A stretch of DNA of 64,000 nt from Pseudomonas fluorescens (GTDB lineage Bacteria; Pseudomonadota; Gammaproteobacteria; Pseudomonadales; Pseudomonadaceae), in contig NZ_CABVHQ010000028.1 in the NCBI RefSeq assembly GCF_902497895.1, positions 16,267 to 80,266 of the forward strand, read 5' to 3'. Made by a program: the position numbers and the translations under genes. The notes beneath the pieces are model-generated. The model did not search any database. It worked only from the letters and a program-made list of their open reading frames with translations, and was not told the origin of the DNA. This document shows positions 9,080 to 17,987 of this stretch, in pieces. Each line of letters starts with the position of its first letter. The stretch's first letter is position 1.

Positions 9080-10145
9080 CTATCCCTGGACTAAAAGAGG
9101 ATCGTTGTTCAATACGACGGGGGCGGCGAATCGAGAGTAGCCAAACAGTCGAACAAGCAGACGTCGGTTATCTTCAATGACATCCCGGCAATGCAAAGCC
9201 CGGCAGTTATTAATGAGCAGGGCGGTAGTGGGGTGCAAAGAGATCTTCAGTATTTCGGCGTGGTCAATTTCTTCACGGAAACGGCTAAAGGCATCTTTGA
9301 TAATGTCGCTTGCACGTTCATTGAGTGAGAAACGATAAGCGTTGTATCTCAACGCAAATGAACCATTTTCATCGAAATCGAGAATGGACGCATCGACCCC
9401 GTCTTCACCTTTTTCAGTAACAAAAGAATCGCTGCGCGAGTAGTTGAACGACTTGGAGGTCAGCGCTAGTGCTGAAAGAGCGCCGATTTTGCTGATCACT
9501 TGCTCCGCGGGTATTATACAAGTCGGTTCGTTTTCAGGGTTCCAGCGCGCGGTCAGGATAAATGCAGATGGCGCGGGAGAACGACCATTAACAGATTTTA
9601 TCGAGCAATGATAAGGCGCCTCGGTATGTGGGCCAAGTCGAAGCCCTGCATGTGAGCTCAGCTCTATCTGTTGTGTGCAGCCTTCATTTCTGAGCTTTTC
9701 CTTACCGCCTCCTTTAAAGTTTCCGACCAGCCGAACAATCTTTCCTTCATTATCGATATCGTAGGCAAAGGCAGTGTGCTGGACGAGTTTTAACAGGATC
9801 TGATTGCGCGAGGCCAGGTGAATACAATGAAAGTCTCCCTCCAGTTCGTGGAGGGAGGGAAGCGTTGGGGGAGGGACATCGTCGGCTGGGGCAAGCATGC
9901 CTTGGAACAATAGCGAGGACAGTCTCCCACTGGCGTAGAGGGAGCACACATGGGCTTGCTGTGGGGTGAAGGTCGCTTCAATACAGGCGGCGCAACAGCC
10001 GGCGATCGATGATGTGCCTGCTGATTGCGGGCCTCCAGCCTTGGCGATTTCAATTGCACTGGCCTCGAGCCACTTGGCTTGCCTTTCGGTAAATGTAAGT
10101 ATTTCAATTTCTGGTGGATTCTCATTTTTTTTTGTTGTTGTACAT
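9080..10145 (-). CDS. Clavaminate-synthase-like Fe(II)/2-oxoglutarate oxygenase, frame interrupted at an A9 tract
   Basis: The main open part (9080-9949, nominal GTG start, 289 codons) carries a TauD/clavaminate-synthase-like catalytic set: H-T-E in GPHTEAPYH (residues 108-110), a distal His in ALHCRD (253) and the 2-oxoglutarate-binding arginine region DNRRLLVRLF. The His-x-Glu form is that of clavaminate synthase and VioC arginine hydroxylase. I translated further upstream. The frame stays open to 10204 with no ATG, GTG or TTG before 9949, yet the sequence looks coding (ERQAKWLEASAIEIAKAGG). In another frame an ATG at 10145, with AAGGAA eight bases before it, reads MYNNKKK and then stops at a TGA directly after nine A (10125-10133). 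Loss of one A joins the frames into a 354-residue protein, close to the length of VioC. It may be made by polymerase slippage, be phase-variable, be decaying, or reflect a sequencing error. Confidence 0.7.
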
Positions 10146-10685
10146 GTGAGAGTTCCTTGAGGTCTTTTGTTAATTCCTGTTGATGCATGCTTCGGGGTGT
10201 TGATTTAAATGGGGTAAGGCTGAAGATGTTTTTGTAATTGTGTTTGTTCAGGTTTTTTGAAGTTTCGAACTTTATAGGTGAGAGTTAATTCCGTACAAGT
10301 GAATGACTGTGTGTGGATGTGTCTGGGGTTAAAATTGTTTGTTGCGTTGTGTTTGTAGGAATGCGGCTACAAAAATATCTGAAGTGTCGTATTTGAAAAA
10401 GGGAGTTTTAATGTTTGTTTGTGCTTTGTTAATGGTTCTTGTGCTTTGCTGAAGTGCGATTTGAATAGGAGGGTCAGTATTTTTTATTGTGTTACTTGAT
10501 GTCGTAAATTGTTTAATAAAAGCCTGTAGTCGTAAACTGCCGGGCTTCATGATGAAATTACCTGACTTGGCGCCGGGCTCGCGAAGAGGTCAGTCTCGAC
10601 AGCAGGACTATTGGTTCAGAGGTCAGCAATCCCCAATAGCCTGGCCGATTGAATCAGGGTAACCCAGCCCATCAAGTCAATGGAT
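10146..10685. other. AT-rich intergenic stretch
   Basis: About 540 bases clearly richer in A and T than the flanks, with many TTTG and GTTTG runs. It probably holds the oxygenase promoter (leftward). Apart from the doubtful small frame at 10329-10550 I see no gene, RNA or clear terminator. The base composition fits recently acquired DNA. Confidence 0.5.
10329..10550 (-). CDS. Possible small hypothetical protein
   Basis: A 73-codon frame beginning MKPGSLRLQAF, with AGGT about ten bases before its ATG. The predicted peptide is basic and rich in Thr, Gln and Asn, with no domain I recognise. It lies upstream of the oxygenase on the same strand in AT-rich DNA, where frames of this length can occur by chance. 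Listed as a weak possibility only. Confidence 0.2.
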   Translation of the reverse strand: MKPGSLRLQAFIKQFTTSSNTIKNTDPPIQIALQQSTRTINKAQTNIKTPFFKYDTSDIFVAAFLQTQRNKQF

Positions 10686-11236
10686 TTATCCAATGTAACG
10701 AACAACCACACCGTGATTGCGCGATAGGCCCCCTACAATGATGTTGCCTGTGCTTTGGAGTGTAACCGCCAGAGCACCATCCGTAAGGCTGCTCAAATGA
10801 GTGCGCACCCAGCCCTTTCGATCGTTGAATGCCGGGTCCAGTGTGCCATTGTCCAGGTAGCGAGCCATTGCCAAGTCATAATGGCCAGGGCTTTGAGGAT
10901 CTACAGTTGCTCCAACGGCAATGATCTTGCCATCAGGCTGACGCGTTCCAGCTCTCCAGACAGTGTCCAGCCCCTCTACGCGGGTATACACAGGATTGCC
11001 TTCGGTAAATCCCGGGTGTGGTTCACCGTGTTTATCGAGCGCTATCAAGGTGCCTGAAGACGGGGGGATGAGGTACTGATGACACCGATGATTTTGCCTT
11101 GATCAACACCCGGAACTTTCAAGACGGCGAGGGCCTTTACCTCGGTGCCTTCCAGCAACATCGTGCCGTCAATACCAAAAGTTCGGTCCAGTTCGCCTGG
11201 CTTGCGTGGTGATTGAACGGTGTTTTTAGTCGACAT
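10686..11236 (-). pseudogene. Delta-60 repeat protein, frameshifted at a C6 tract
   Basis: Two adjoining frames on the same strand make up one protein. The first (11045-11236) begins MSTKNTVQSPRKPGELDRTFG and ends after VISTSSPRLQAP. The second (10686-11048) continues with LIALDKHGEPHPGF and includes GKIIAVGAT, LAMARYLDNGTLDPAF and NIIVGGLSRN. These are delta-60 repeat units, with the pattern L-x-x-x-G-x-L-D-x-x-F-G and then D-G-K-I-x-x-x-G, found in bacterial surface or beta-propeller-like proteins. Adding one C to the run of six on the coding strand (around 11065) would restore SSPPSSGTLIAL and a protein of about 183 residues. Usual members are longer, so the gene may also be truncated. Confidence 0.65.
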
Positions 11237-11382
11237 GGGTTGTCTCCATACAGTGATGAAATGCTCCGGCCTCCTGTCGATCAGGGGGCCAGGTCATTCA
11301 GCCTGTAGTGAAACGAACCGGGAACTAGCAGAACTGATAGGTGGCCAATGGCTGCTATTCTGAGTATGAGTCCCATTAATGC

Positions 11383-11416
11383 AAAAAGCCCCGCAGCGTG
11401 AACTGCGGGGCCTTTT
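11383..11416 (-). terminator. Rho-independent terminator of pyk
   Basis: A 9-bp perfect GC stem (11388-11396 with 11403-11411) flanked by A5 and T4 runs, just past the pyruvate kinase stop. Confidence 0.85.
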
Positions 11417-11430
11417 GATTAGCGAGTGAC

Positions 11431-12882
11431 TCAGACTACTGGATCGCCGACATGCAGAATCTTCATGCCGTTGGTGCCGCCGATGGTGTGGTAGCTGTCG
11501 CCCTTGGTCAGGATCACCCAGTCGCCTTTCTCGACCGCACCGATTTTCAGCAACTCGTCGATCGCAGCCTGGCTGACTTGCTCAGGCGGCAGCGATGCCG
11601 GGTCGAACGGTACGGTGTAGACGCCGCGGAACATGGCCGCGCGGGCCTGGGTTTCGCGGTGCGGGGAGAACGCGTAGATCGGGATGGAGGAGCGGATCCG
11701 CGACATGATCAGCGGCGTGTAGCCACTTTCGGTCAGGGAGATGATCGCTTTCACGCCCGGGAAGTGGTTGGCCGTGTACATGGCCGCCAAGGCGATGCTC
11801 TGGTCGCAGCTTTCGAAGACCTGGCCGATGCGGTGGCCGGAGGTTTTGCTGGTCGGGTGCTTTTCAGCGCCTATGCAAATCCGTGCCATGGCCTGGACCG
11901 CTTCGAGCGGGTAGGCGCCGGCGGCACTTTCGGCCGAGAGCATCACTGCGTCGGTGTAGTCGAGCACAGCGTTGGCTACGTCCGACACTTCGGCGCGGGT
12001 CGGCATCGGGTTCTGGATCATCGACTCCATCATCTGGGTCGCGACGATTACCGCTTTATTGTGGCGGCGTGCGTGCAGAATGATCTTTTTCTGAATGCCC
12101 ACCAGCTCGGCGTCGCCGATTTCCACACCGAGGTCGCCACGGGCAACCATCACCGCATCGCTGGCCTGGATCAGACCGTCGAGGGTTTCGTCGTCGGCCA
12201 CGGCTTCGGCGCGCTCGATCTTCGCGACCAGCCAGGCAGTGCCGCCGGCTTCGTCGCGCAGTTGGCGGGCGTATTCCATGTCGGCAGCGTCGCGCGGGAA
12301 GGATACGGCGAGGTAATCGACTTCCATTTCCGCGGCGAGCTTGATGTCAGCCTTGTCTTTTTCGGTCAGGGCTGGAGCGGTCAGGCCACCACCGCGGCGG
12401 TTGATGCCTTTGTGGTCCGACAGTGGGCCACCGATCAGCACGGTGCAATGCAGCGCGTCACCGGTCGCGGTGTCGACGCGCATCACTACACGGCCGTCAT
12501 CCAGCAACAGTTCGTCGCCGACGCCGCAGTCCTTGACCAGGTCCGGGTAGTCGATACCGACGATTTCCTGGGTACCTTCGGTTAGCGGATGGCTGGTGGA
12601 GAAGGTGAAGGTGTCACCGACTTTCAGCTCGATTCGCTTGTTGGCGAATTTGGCGATACGGATTTTCGGGCCCTGCAGGTCACCCAGCAGCGCGACGAAG
12701 CGCCCGTGCTTGGCGGCAATGGAGCGCACCAGCTTGGCGCGAGCTTTATGCTCGTCGGGGGTGCCGTGGGAGAAGTTCAGCCGGGCGACGTCCAGGCCAG
12801 CCAGAATCAGCTGTTCGAGAACTTCCGGCGAGTTGCTGGCAGGGCCAAGGGTAGCGACGATTTTAGTACGACGTACGGACAT
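11431..12882 (-). CDS. pyk: Pyruvate kinase
   Basis: Cytoplasmic glycolytic enzyme of 483 residues transferring phosphate from phosphoenolpyruvate to ADP. It opens with RRTKIVATLGPAS and carries the substrate loop VARLNFSHG, the metal-binding and catalytic segment around AKIERAEA, VMVARGDLGVEIG, and the active-site helix VIVATQMMESMI. The C-terminal allosteric domain is intact (KGDSYHTIGGTNGMKILHVG). Length and gene context match the PykA type of pseudomonads. It is a single leftward gene with its own terminator, divergent from the lipoprotein gene. Confidence 0.96.
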   Translation of the reverse strand: MSVRRTKIVATLGPASNSPEVLEQLILAGLDVARLNFSHGTPDEHKARAKLVRSIAAKHGRFVALLGDLQGPKIRIAKFANKRIELKVGDTFTFSTSHPLTEGTQEIVGIDYPDLVKDCGVGDELLLDDGRVVMRVDTATGDALHCTVLIGGPLSDHKGINRRGGGLTAPALTEKDKADIKLAAEMEVDYLAVSFPRDAADMEYARQLRDEAGGTAWLVAKIERAEAVADDETLDGLIQASDAVMVARGDLGVEIGDAELVGIQKKIILHARRHNKAVIVATQMMESMIQNPMPTRAEVSDVANAVLDYTDAVMLSAESAAGAYPLEAVQAMARICIGAEKHPTSKTSGHRIGQVFESCDQSIALAAMYTANHFPGVKAIISLTESGYTPLIMSRIRSSIPIYAFSPHRETQARAAMFRGVYTVPFDPASLPPEQVSQAAIDELLKIGAVEKGDWVILTKGDSYHTIGGTNGMKILHVGDPVV

Positions 12883-13055
12883 GCAGAGACTCCTGAGTTC
12901 AAGCGCAACCAGAGGCTACTATGGTCCGAAGTTGTAGTCATTGTTCGTTTGCACTACTTATTTGTTTGTTTCTTGGGATTCGCTTGTGGGTTGAACGAAC
13001 ATTCCTGAAGATTTTCGACGGCGGGTCGATACAGTGCACAAGACAGGAGAACCCC

Positions 13056-13430
13056 ATGCGATTTGTGCTTATTGCTGTGCTGGCCCTCAGCGCCGTCGGC
13101 TGTACCCGTTGGTCGATGGACCATCATTTGAACAACGCCTATCACGCCTATGACCGGGGCAATTGCGAGCAGGTGATGCTCGAGCTGTCCAAGGTCGAGC
13201 GCGAGAGCCGTTCACGGCGATACATCCAACCGGAGGTGTCGATGATGCGCGGGCTATGCCTGGAGCGTCAGAAATTGTTTATCGATGCGGCGCAGACCTA
13301 CCAGTTCATCATCACCCAGTATCCGTACAGCGAATATGCCTTCCGCGCCCGCGCGCGTCTGGAAACCCTGCATTCATTGGGCTACTACCCAACCCGCAGC
13401 CCCGCGCAGGTCCGTCCGACCACGTTCTGA
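13056..13430 (+). CDS. Small TPR-like lipoprotein
   Basis: Predicted lipoprotein of 124 residues. The signal peptide ends in a lipobox LSAVGC (Cys at about 17), so it should be lipidated and placed in the envelope. The mature part resembles one to two tetratricopeptide repeats (AYHAYDRGNCEQVMLELSKV and AAQTYQFIITQYPYSEYAFRARARLE) like those of YfiO or CpoB. Role unknown, perhaps protein-protein contacts in the periplasm. AGGAGA lies seven bases before the ATG. Upstream in-frame starts at 12921 lack a signal peptide and are unlikely. Confidence 0.8.
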   Translation: MRFVLIAVLALSAVGCTRWSMDHHLNNAYHAYDRGNCEQVMLELSKVERESRSRRYIQPEVSMMRGLCLERQKLFIDAAQTYQFIITQYPYSEYAFRARARLETLHSLGYYPTRSPAQVRPTTF

Positions 13431-13543
13431 TGACATTTAGTCATCTGATCACTGGCCGATGGTGAGCATTCAGCTAACATTTGGATAGGCCGTTTGAGGA
13501 GTTCTATCTAAACGACAGCACACCCGGGATCGGCAGCAGTAGG

Positions 13544-13606
13544 GCGACAGGGCCAGGACAGCCACTGTCGCACCGCAACCGGGGAGAGTGAGCCTGCCAG
13601 GCAGGC
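13544..13606 (+). other. Structured intergenic segment before the PilZ gene
   Basis: The 232-base gap 13431-13662 holds a 7-bp stem GCGACAG/CTGTCGC (13544-13550 with 13565-13571) and a perfect 7-1-7 hairpin GCCTGCCAGGCAGGC (13592-13606). Neither is followed by a T run. It could be a leader of the PilZ mRNA or a small RNA. I do not recognise a known family. Confidence 0.35.
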
Positions 13607-13662
13607 CCGTTCCGAAGCACTAGTGCGGTCATGCTTAATGACCTTCTATAGTGATAACCAGC

Positions 13663-14022
13663 ATGTTCACGGACCGCCGGATCGAGCGGCATCAACTGCC
13701 GTATTTTTTAAGGGTATTCAACAGTCTTACCGACAAACCCATTGGCTTTCTGGGCAACGTTTCCGAAGACGGGTTGATGCTGATCAGCCAGTTGCCGATG
13801 ATGATCGGCGCCGACTTCGAACTGCGCCTGAAAATCCCCGCCAGCGATACCTGCCTGCAGGTGATCGACCTGACCGCCTCTTGCCTGTGGTGTCATGAAG
13901 ACACGACACCCCATCACTACGATGCGGGCTTTGTCGTGCTCCAGGCGCCAGCTGAATATCGACAACTGGTTAACGCATTGCAGCAGTACTTCAGCTTTCA
14001 TCCGTTGCCGGCTTCGGCATAG
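13663..14022 (+). CDS. PilZ-domain c-di-GMP-binding protein
   Basis: Stand-alone PilZ domain of 119 residues, expected to bind c-di-GMP and act as an effector. Both ligand motifs are present: R-R-x-x-R in DRRIERHQ near the N terminus and N-x-S-x-x-G in NVSEDGLML. The ATG at 13663 puts the arginine motif right at the N terminus. A GTG four codons earlier is possible. It is four genes away from the diguanylate cyclase sadC, as in P. aeruginosa where a PilZ gene (PA4324) lies in the same place. No partner is encoded next to it. Confidence 0.88.
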   Translation: MFTDRRIERHQLPYFLRVFNSLTDKPIGFLGNVSEDGLMLISQLPMMIGADFELRLKIPASDTCLQVIDLTASCLWCHEDTTPHHYDAGFVVLQAPAEYRQLVNALQQYFSFHPLPASA

Positions 14023-14069
14023 CTCTCAAGGCTGGTGGAGGACATTTGTGGCTAGGGGGGGCCTGACCC

Positions 14070-14170
14070 CTGTAGGAGCGAGCTTGCTCGCGATGGACGT
14101 TAACGATAACGCGTGTTTTCTGATTAAACGCGCTGCCCTTGAGTCCATCGCGAGCAAGCTCGCTCCTACA
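14070..14170. repeat. REPIN, copy 2 (about 101 bp)
   Basis: Same element and orientation as the copy at 8094: arms at 14070-14097 and 14144-14170 with a nearly identical spacer (ACGTTAACGATAACGCG, then GCCCTTGAG). It lies between the PilZ gene and the DUF58 gene, which converge on it. Confidence 0.9.
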
Positions 14171-14246
14171 AAAGCTATCTACTCCGTCACCGAATGCTTG
14201 CAACCCGACGCATTCTCCAGCAACACCACCCAGTCGGGCGCGCCCT

Positions 14247-15578
14247 TTAAAGCACTCCGGCTTTCTTCCAGCTCAGATACCGCGTCACCAGTTCAGCCCC
14301 CAGTTCACTGGGCCGCGCATCCAGCACCGGAACCCCATGAGCGGTCAATCGCTCATGGAGTTCGGCGCGGGCATTCAAGTAATCGACAGTACCGCAGTAA
14401 GCCAGCGCTTCGGACAAGGTTTGAACCGGCGCTTGTCGCACGCTGTCGAGTATTTCCTCGCGCAGGCTGGCGACCAGTACCCGGTGCTGGCGGCCGATGC
14501 GTTTGACGGCAGTCAGCAATTCCTCGTCATCTTCATCCCGCAGGTTGGTCATCAGTACCACCAACGCCCGGCGTTTCTGCCGGGCCAGCAGTTGGTTGGC
14601 GGCGGCCTGGTAGTCGGCGGGGCGTTGGCTGCTGTCGAGGTCGTAGACGGTATTGAGCAGGACATTGAGTTGGCCCTGGCCTTTGACTGGGGCGAGGTAA
14701 CGTGGCTGCTCACTGGCAAAGGTGCTCAGGCCAACGGCGTCGCCTTGGCGCAGGGCTACGTAGCTGAGCAGCAGGCAGGCATTGAGCGCCTGGTCGAAGT
14801 GCGCCAGTTCACCCTCCTGGCGGCGCATGCGACGGCCGCAGTCGAGCAGGAAGATGATTTGCTGATCGCGTTCGTCCTGATACTCGCGGGCAATCGGCGT
14901 GCGTTGGCGGGCGGTGGCTTTCCAGTCGATCTGGCGCAGGCTGTCGCCTTCGCGAAATTCGCGCAGTTGGTGGAACTCCAGGCCCAGCCCGCGACGTTGG
15001 CGCTGACGGACGCCAAGTTGGCTGAGCCAGTTGTCCACGGCCAGTAACTGCGCGCCATACAAACGGGCGAAGTCCGGGTAGACGCGGGTGCTATCGGTCA
15101 CCACCAGATAACGTCGGTCGGACCACAAGCCCAATGGGCTGGGCAGGTTGATTTCGCAGCGTTCGAAGCTGAAGTGTCCGCGCTTGAGCGGACGCAGGCG
15201 GTAGCCGATCCGGCTCTGCCGGGCCGGTTGCAGCTCCACCGATTGCGGCAGGTTCTCGAAGCTCAGACCGTCCGGTACGTGGTCGAACAGTTGCATCTTC
15301 AACGGCTGCCGGTAGTCATGCTGGATATCGAGCTGTACTTCACCCCAGCGACCCAGCGCCAGGCTGCCGGGCATCTGCCGGTGCAGGCGCGGCGAGGGCA
15401 GGCGTTTGAGCCTGAGGGCATCGAGTATCGCCAGGAGCAGGAGGGCCAGCAGCAGTGCCCAATTGATGGAGTGCAGGCTTGGCGCCACAGCGACTCCGAG
15501 CGCCTGAAGCGAGCCCAGCACAATGCCGATGCTCAACAGCACCGAAAGCCAGATCAGCAGCAGGCGCGAGGGTTTCAT
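14247..15578 (-). CDS. DUF58 (vWA-like) protein of the MoxR operon
   Basis: Membrane-associated protein of 443 residues. Two hydrophobic helices lie at about 5-27 and 38-55. A beta-rich region follows, and then the DUF58 core RQIDWKATARQRTPIAREY. The following vWA-like segment reads FLLDCGRRM where a metal-site vWA would have D-x-S-x-S, so the metal site looks degenerate. DUF58 proteins are regular partners of MoxR AAA+ ATPases and are thought to take part in assembly or quality control of envelope complexes. It is last in the six-gene leftward operon and is separated from moxR by a REP insert of about 150 bases. Confidence 0.88.
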   Translation of the reverse strand: MKPSRLLLIWLSVLLSIGIVLGSLQALGVAVAPSLHSINWALLLALLLLAILDALRLKRLPSPRLHRQMPGSLALGRWGEVQLDIQHDYRQPLKMQLFDHVPDGLSFENLPQSVELQPARQSRIGYRLRPLKRGHFSFERCEINLPSPLGLWSDRRYLVVTDSTRVYPDFARLYGAQLLAVDNWLSQLGVRQRQRRGLGLEFHQLREFREGDSLRQIDWKATARQRTPIAREYQDERDQQIIFLLDCGRRMRRQEGELAHFDQALNACLLLSYVALRQGDAVGLSTFASEQPRYLAPVKGQGQLNVLLNTVYDLDSSQRPADYQAAANQLLARQKRRALVVLMTNLRDEDDEELLTAVKRIGRQHRVLVASLREEILDSVRQAPVQTLSEALAYCGTVDYLNARAELHERLTAHGVPVLDARPSELGAELVTRYLSWKKAGVL

Positions 15579-15628
15579 TGGCCGAGTGGTCCCATGTGAA
15601 CTGCGGACTCCCGAAGCACGATGATTAT

Positions 15629-15776
15629 TGTGGCGAGGGGGCTTGCCCCCGTTCGGCTGCGCAGCAGTCGTAAAACCGGCTTACGCGTTCTGCCTGAAAA
15701 GACACGGTTGCCGGTTTTGGGACCGCTTCGCGCTCCAGCGGGGCGATGCGGCGTTCCGACAAGCCCCCTCGCCACA
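15629..15776. repeat. REP pair inside the MoxR operon
   Basis: The left arm 15629-15651 contains GGCGAGGGGGCTTGCCCCCG. The right end at 15759-15776 is an imperfect inverse (AAGCCCCCTCGCCACA). The element fills the 226-base gap between moxR and the DUF58 gene, which is unusual because the other joints in this operon overlap. The same family occurs at 27770. Confidence 0.85.
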
Positions 15777-15804
15777 AAGGCGGTGCTCACCGATGTAACG
15801 AGGT

Positions 15805-16823
<1,019 letters not shown>

Positions 16824-16827
<4 letters not shown>

Positions 16828-17987
16828 AAGGCATTCCTGAGGGTTTGCAACTGGGCCACCTGACGACTGAAGTCAGCGCTGGAAAGCCGCTGTTTTGGCC
16901 GTGGGCTGAGGGCCTGGCTGATGGCACGGGTGGGTTGGCGGGTCAGGCGCGCGAGCACCTGCCATTGTTCGGCAACGCCGAGTTGTTCAAAACCGGGATG
17001 GCGGCGTCGGGCGCGGCGCAGGATATCTTGTTGCAACGCCAGTAACAGGCTGCGTTGGCCACTGCGCCGCAGCAGGAAATCGGCGCTGGCGCGCAGGTGT
17101 TCCTGGAGTTGCCGGCGGGCCTTGGGCGCTGGCGCTTGCACCGGGCCGCGACGCATGGCGACATGCCAGATTGCCAGGCCGATCAAGGCCGCGCCCGCGA
17201 CCAGGGCTTGCGGGAAATAACGCAGCAGCAAGGTCAGCAAGTCGTCGTGGTCAATGTTGAAGAGCAGGGTCACACCGGTGTCCGAATGCAGGTACCACAG
17301 CAGCCAGGCATTGTCGTAGCGCCCGATGTTCGGGGTTTTCCAGAGCTCGGCATCGGTGACCACGGTGATCGAGCCGAGGCCATGGTTCAGCTGCATCATG
17401 TGGGTGGCCAGGGCGCTGTTGGCCCAGGACTGGGCAAGGTTTTTCGGGTCTTCGAGATGAAACTCGGTGTCGAAACTGGCGTAGGCCGGCGCGTCTTCGT
17501 CTTCCAGGTAGAGCCTGGTCAGTTCGGGGTAGGAGTCTTTGCCGGCTTTCGACGCCGGCTGTTTAAGCGCTTTGCTCAGGAGCTGGCGCAGTTGCACGCG
17601 GTCGAGCAGCAGATCGCCACTGCTGCCGGTGTTCTCATCCCACAACGCTTCGGCGACAAACAGCAAACGCCCGCCAGCCCTGGCCCAGTTCAGCAGCTGA
17701 TCGGCCTGGCGTGGGCTCATGTTCGACCTTTCGCCCAGCAACAGCAGGCTTTGTTGGTGCGGCTCCAGGGTCGGCAGGATATCCAGGCTGTTGGCGTGGG
17801 CGACCTGCAACCCTTGCTTGCGCAGAAAGTGCTCGGCAGCCAGGTACGGATTGGCCTGGGCTTCGGGGGAGGGACCGTGATCGATCACCTCTTGATAGGT
17901 CTCGGCGTTCAGGTAGAGCCAGGCGCCGAGTGCTATCAGCAAACCGCTGATGAGCAAACTGACGAGCAACAGCCGGCGACGGTTCAT
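16824..17987 (-). CDS. DUF4350-domain membrane protein
   Basis: Protein of 387 residues with an N-terminal membrane segment (about 6-26), a periplasmic region containing the DUF4350 fold (LLLLGERSNMSPRQADQLLNW, a GATase-like beta-alpha unit) and a second membrane segment near residue 265-285 (AGAALIGLAIWHVAM). A cytoplasmic tail rich in Arg and Gln follows. Function is not known. It always keeps company with MoxR and DUF4129. It overlaps both neighbours by 4 bases. Confidence 0.85.
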
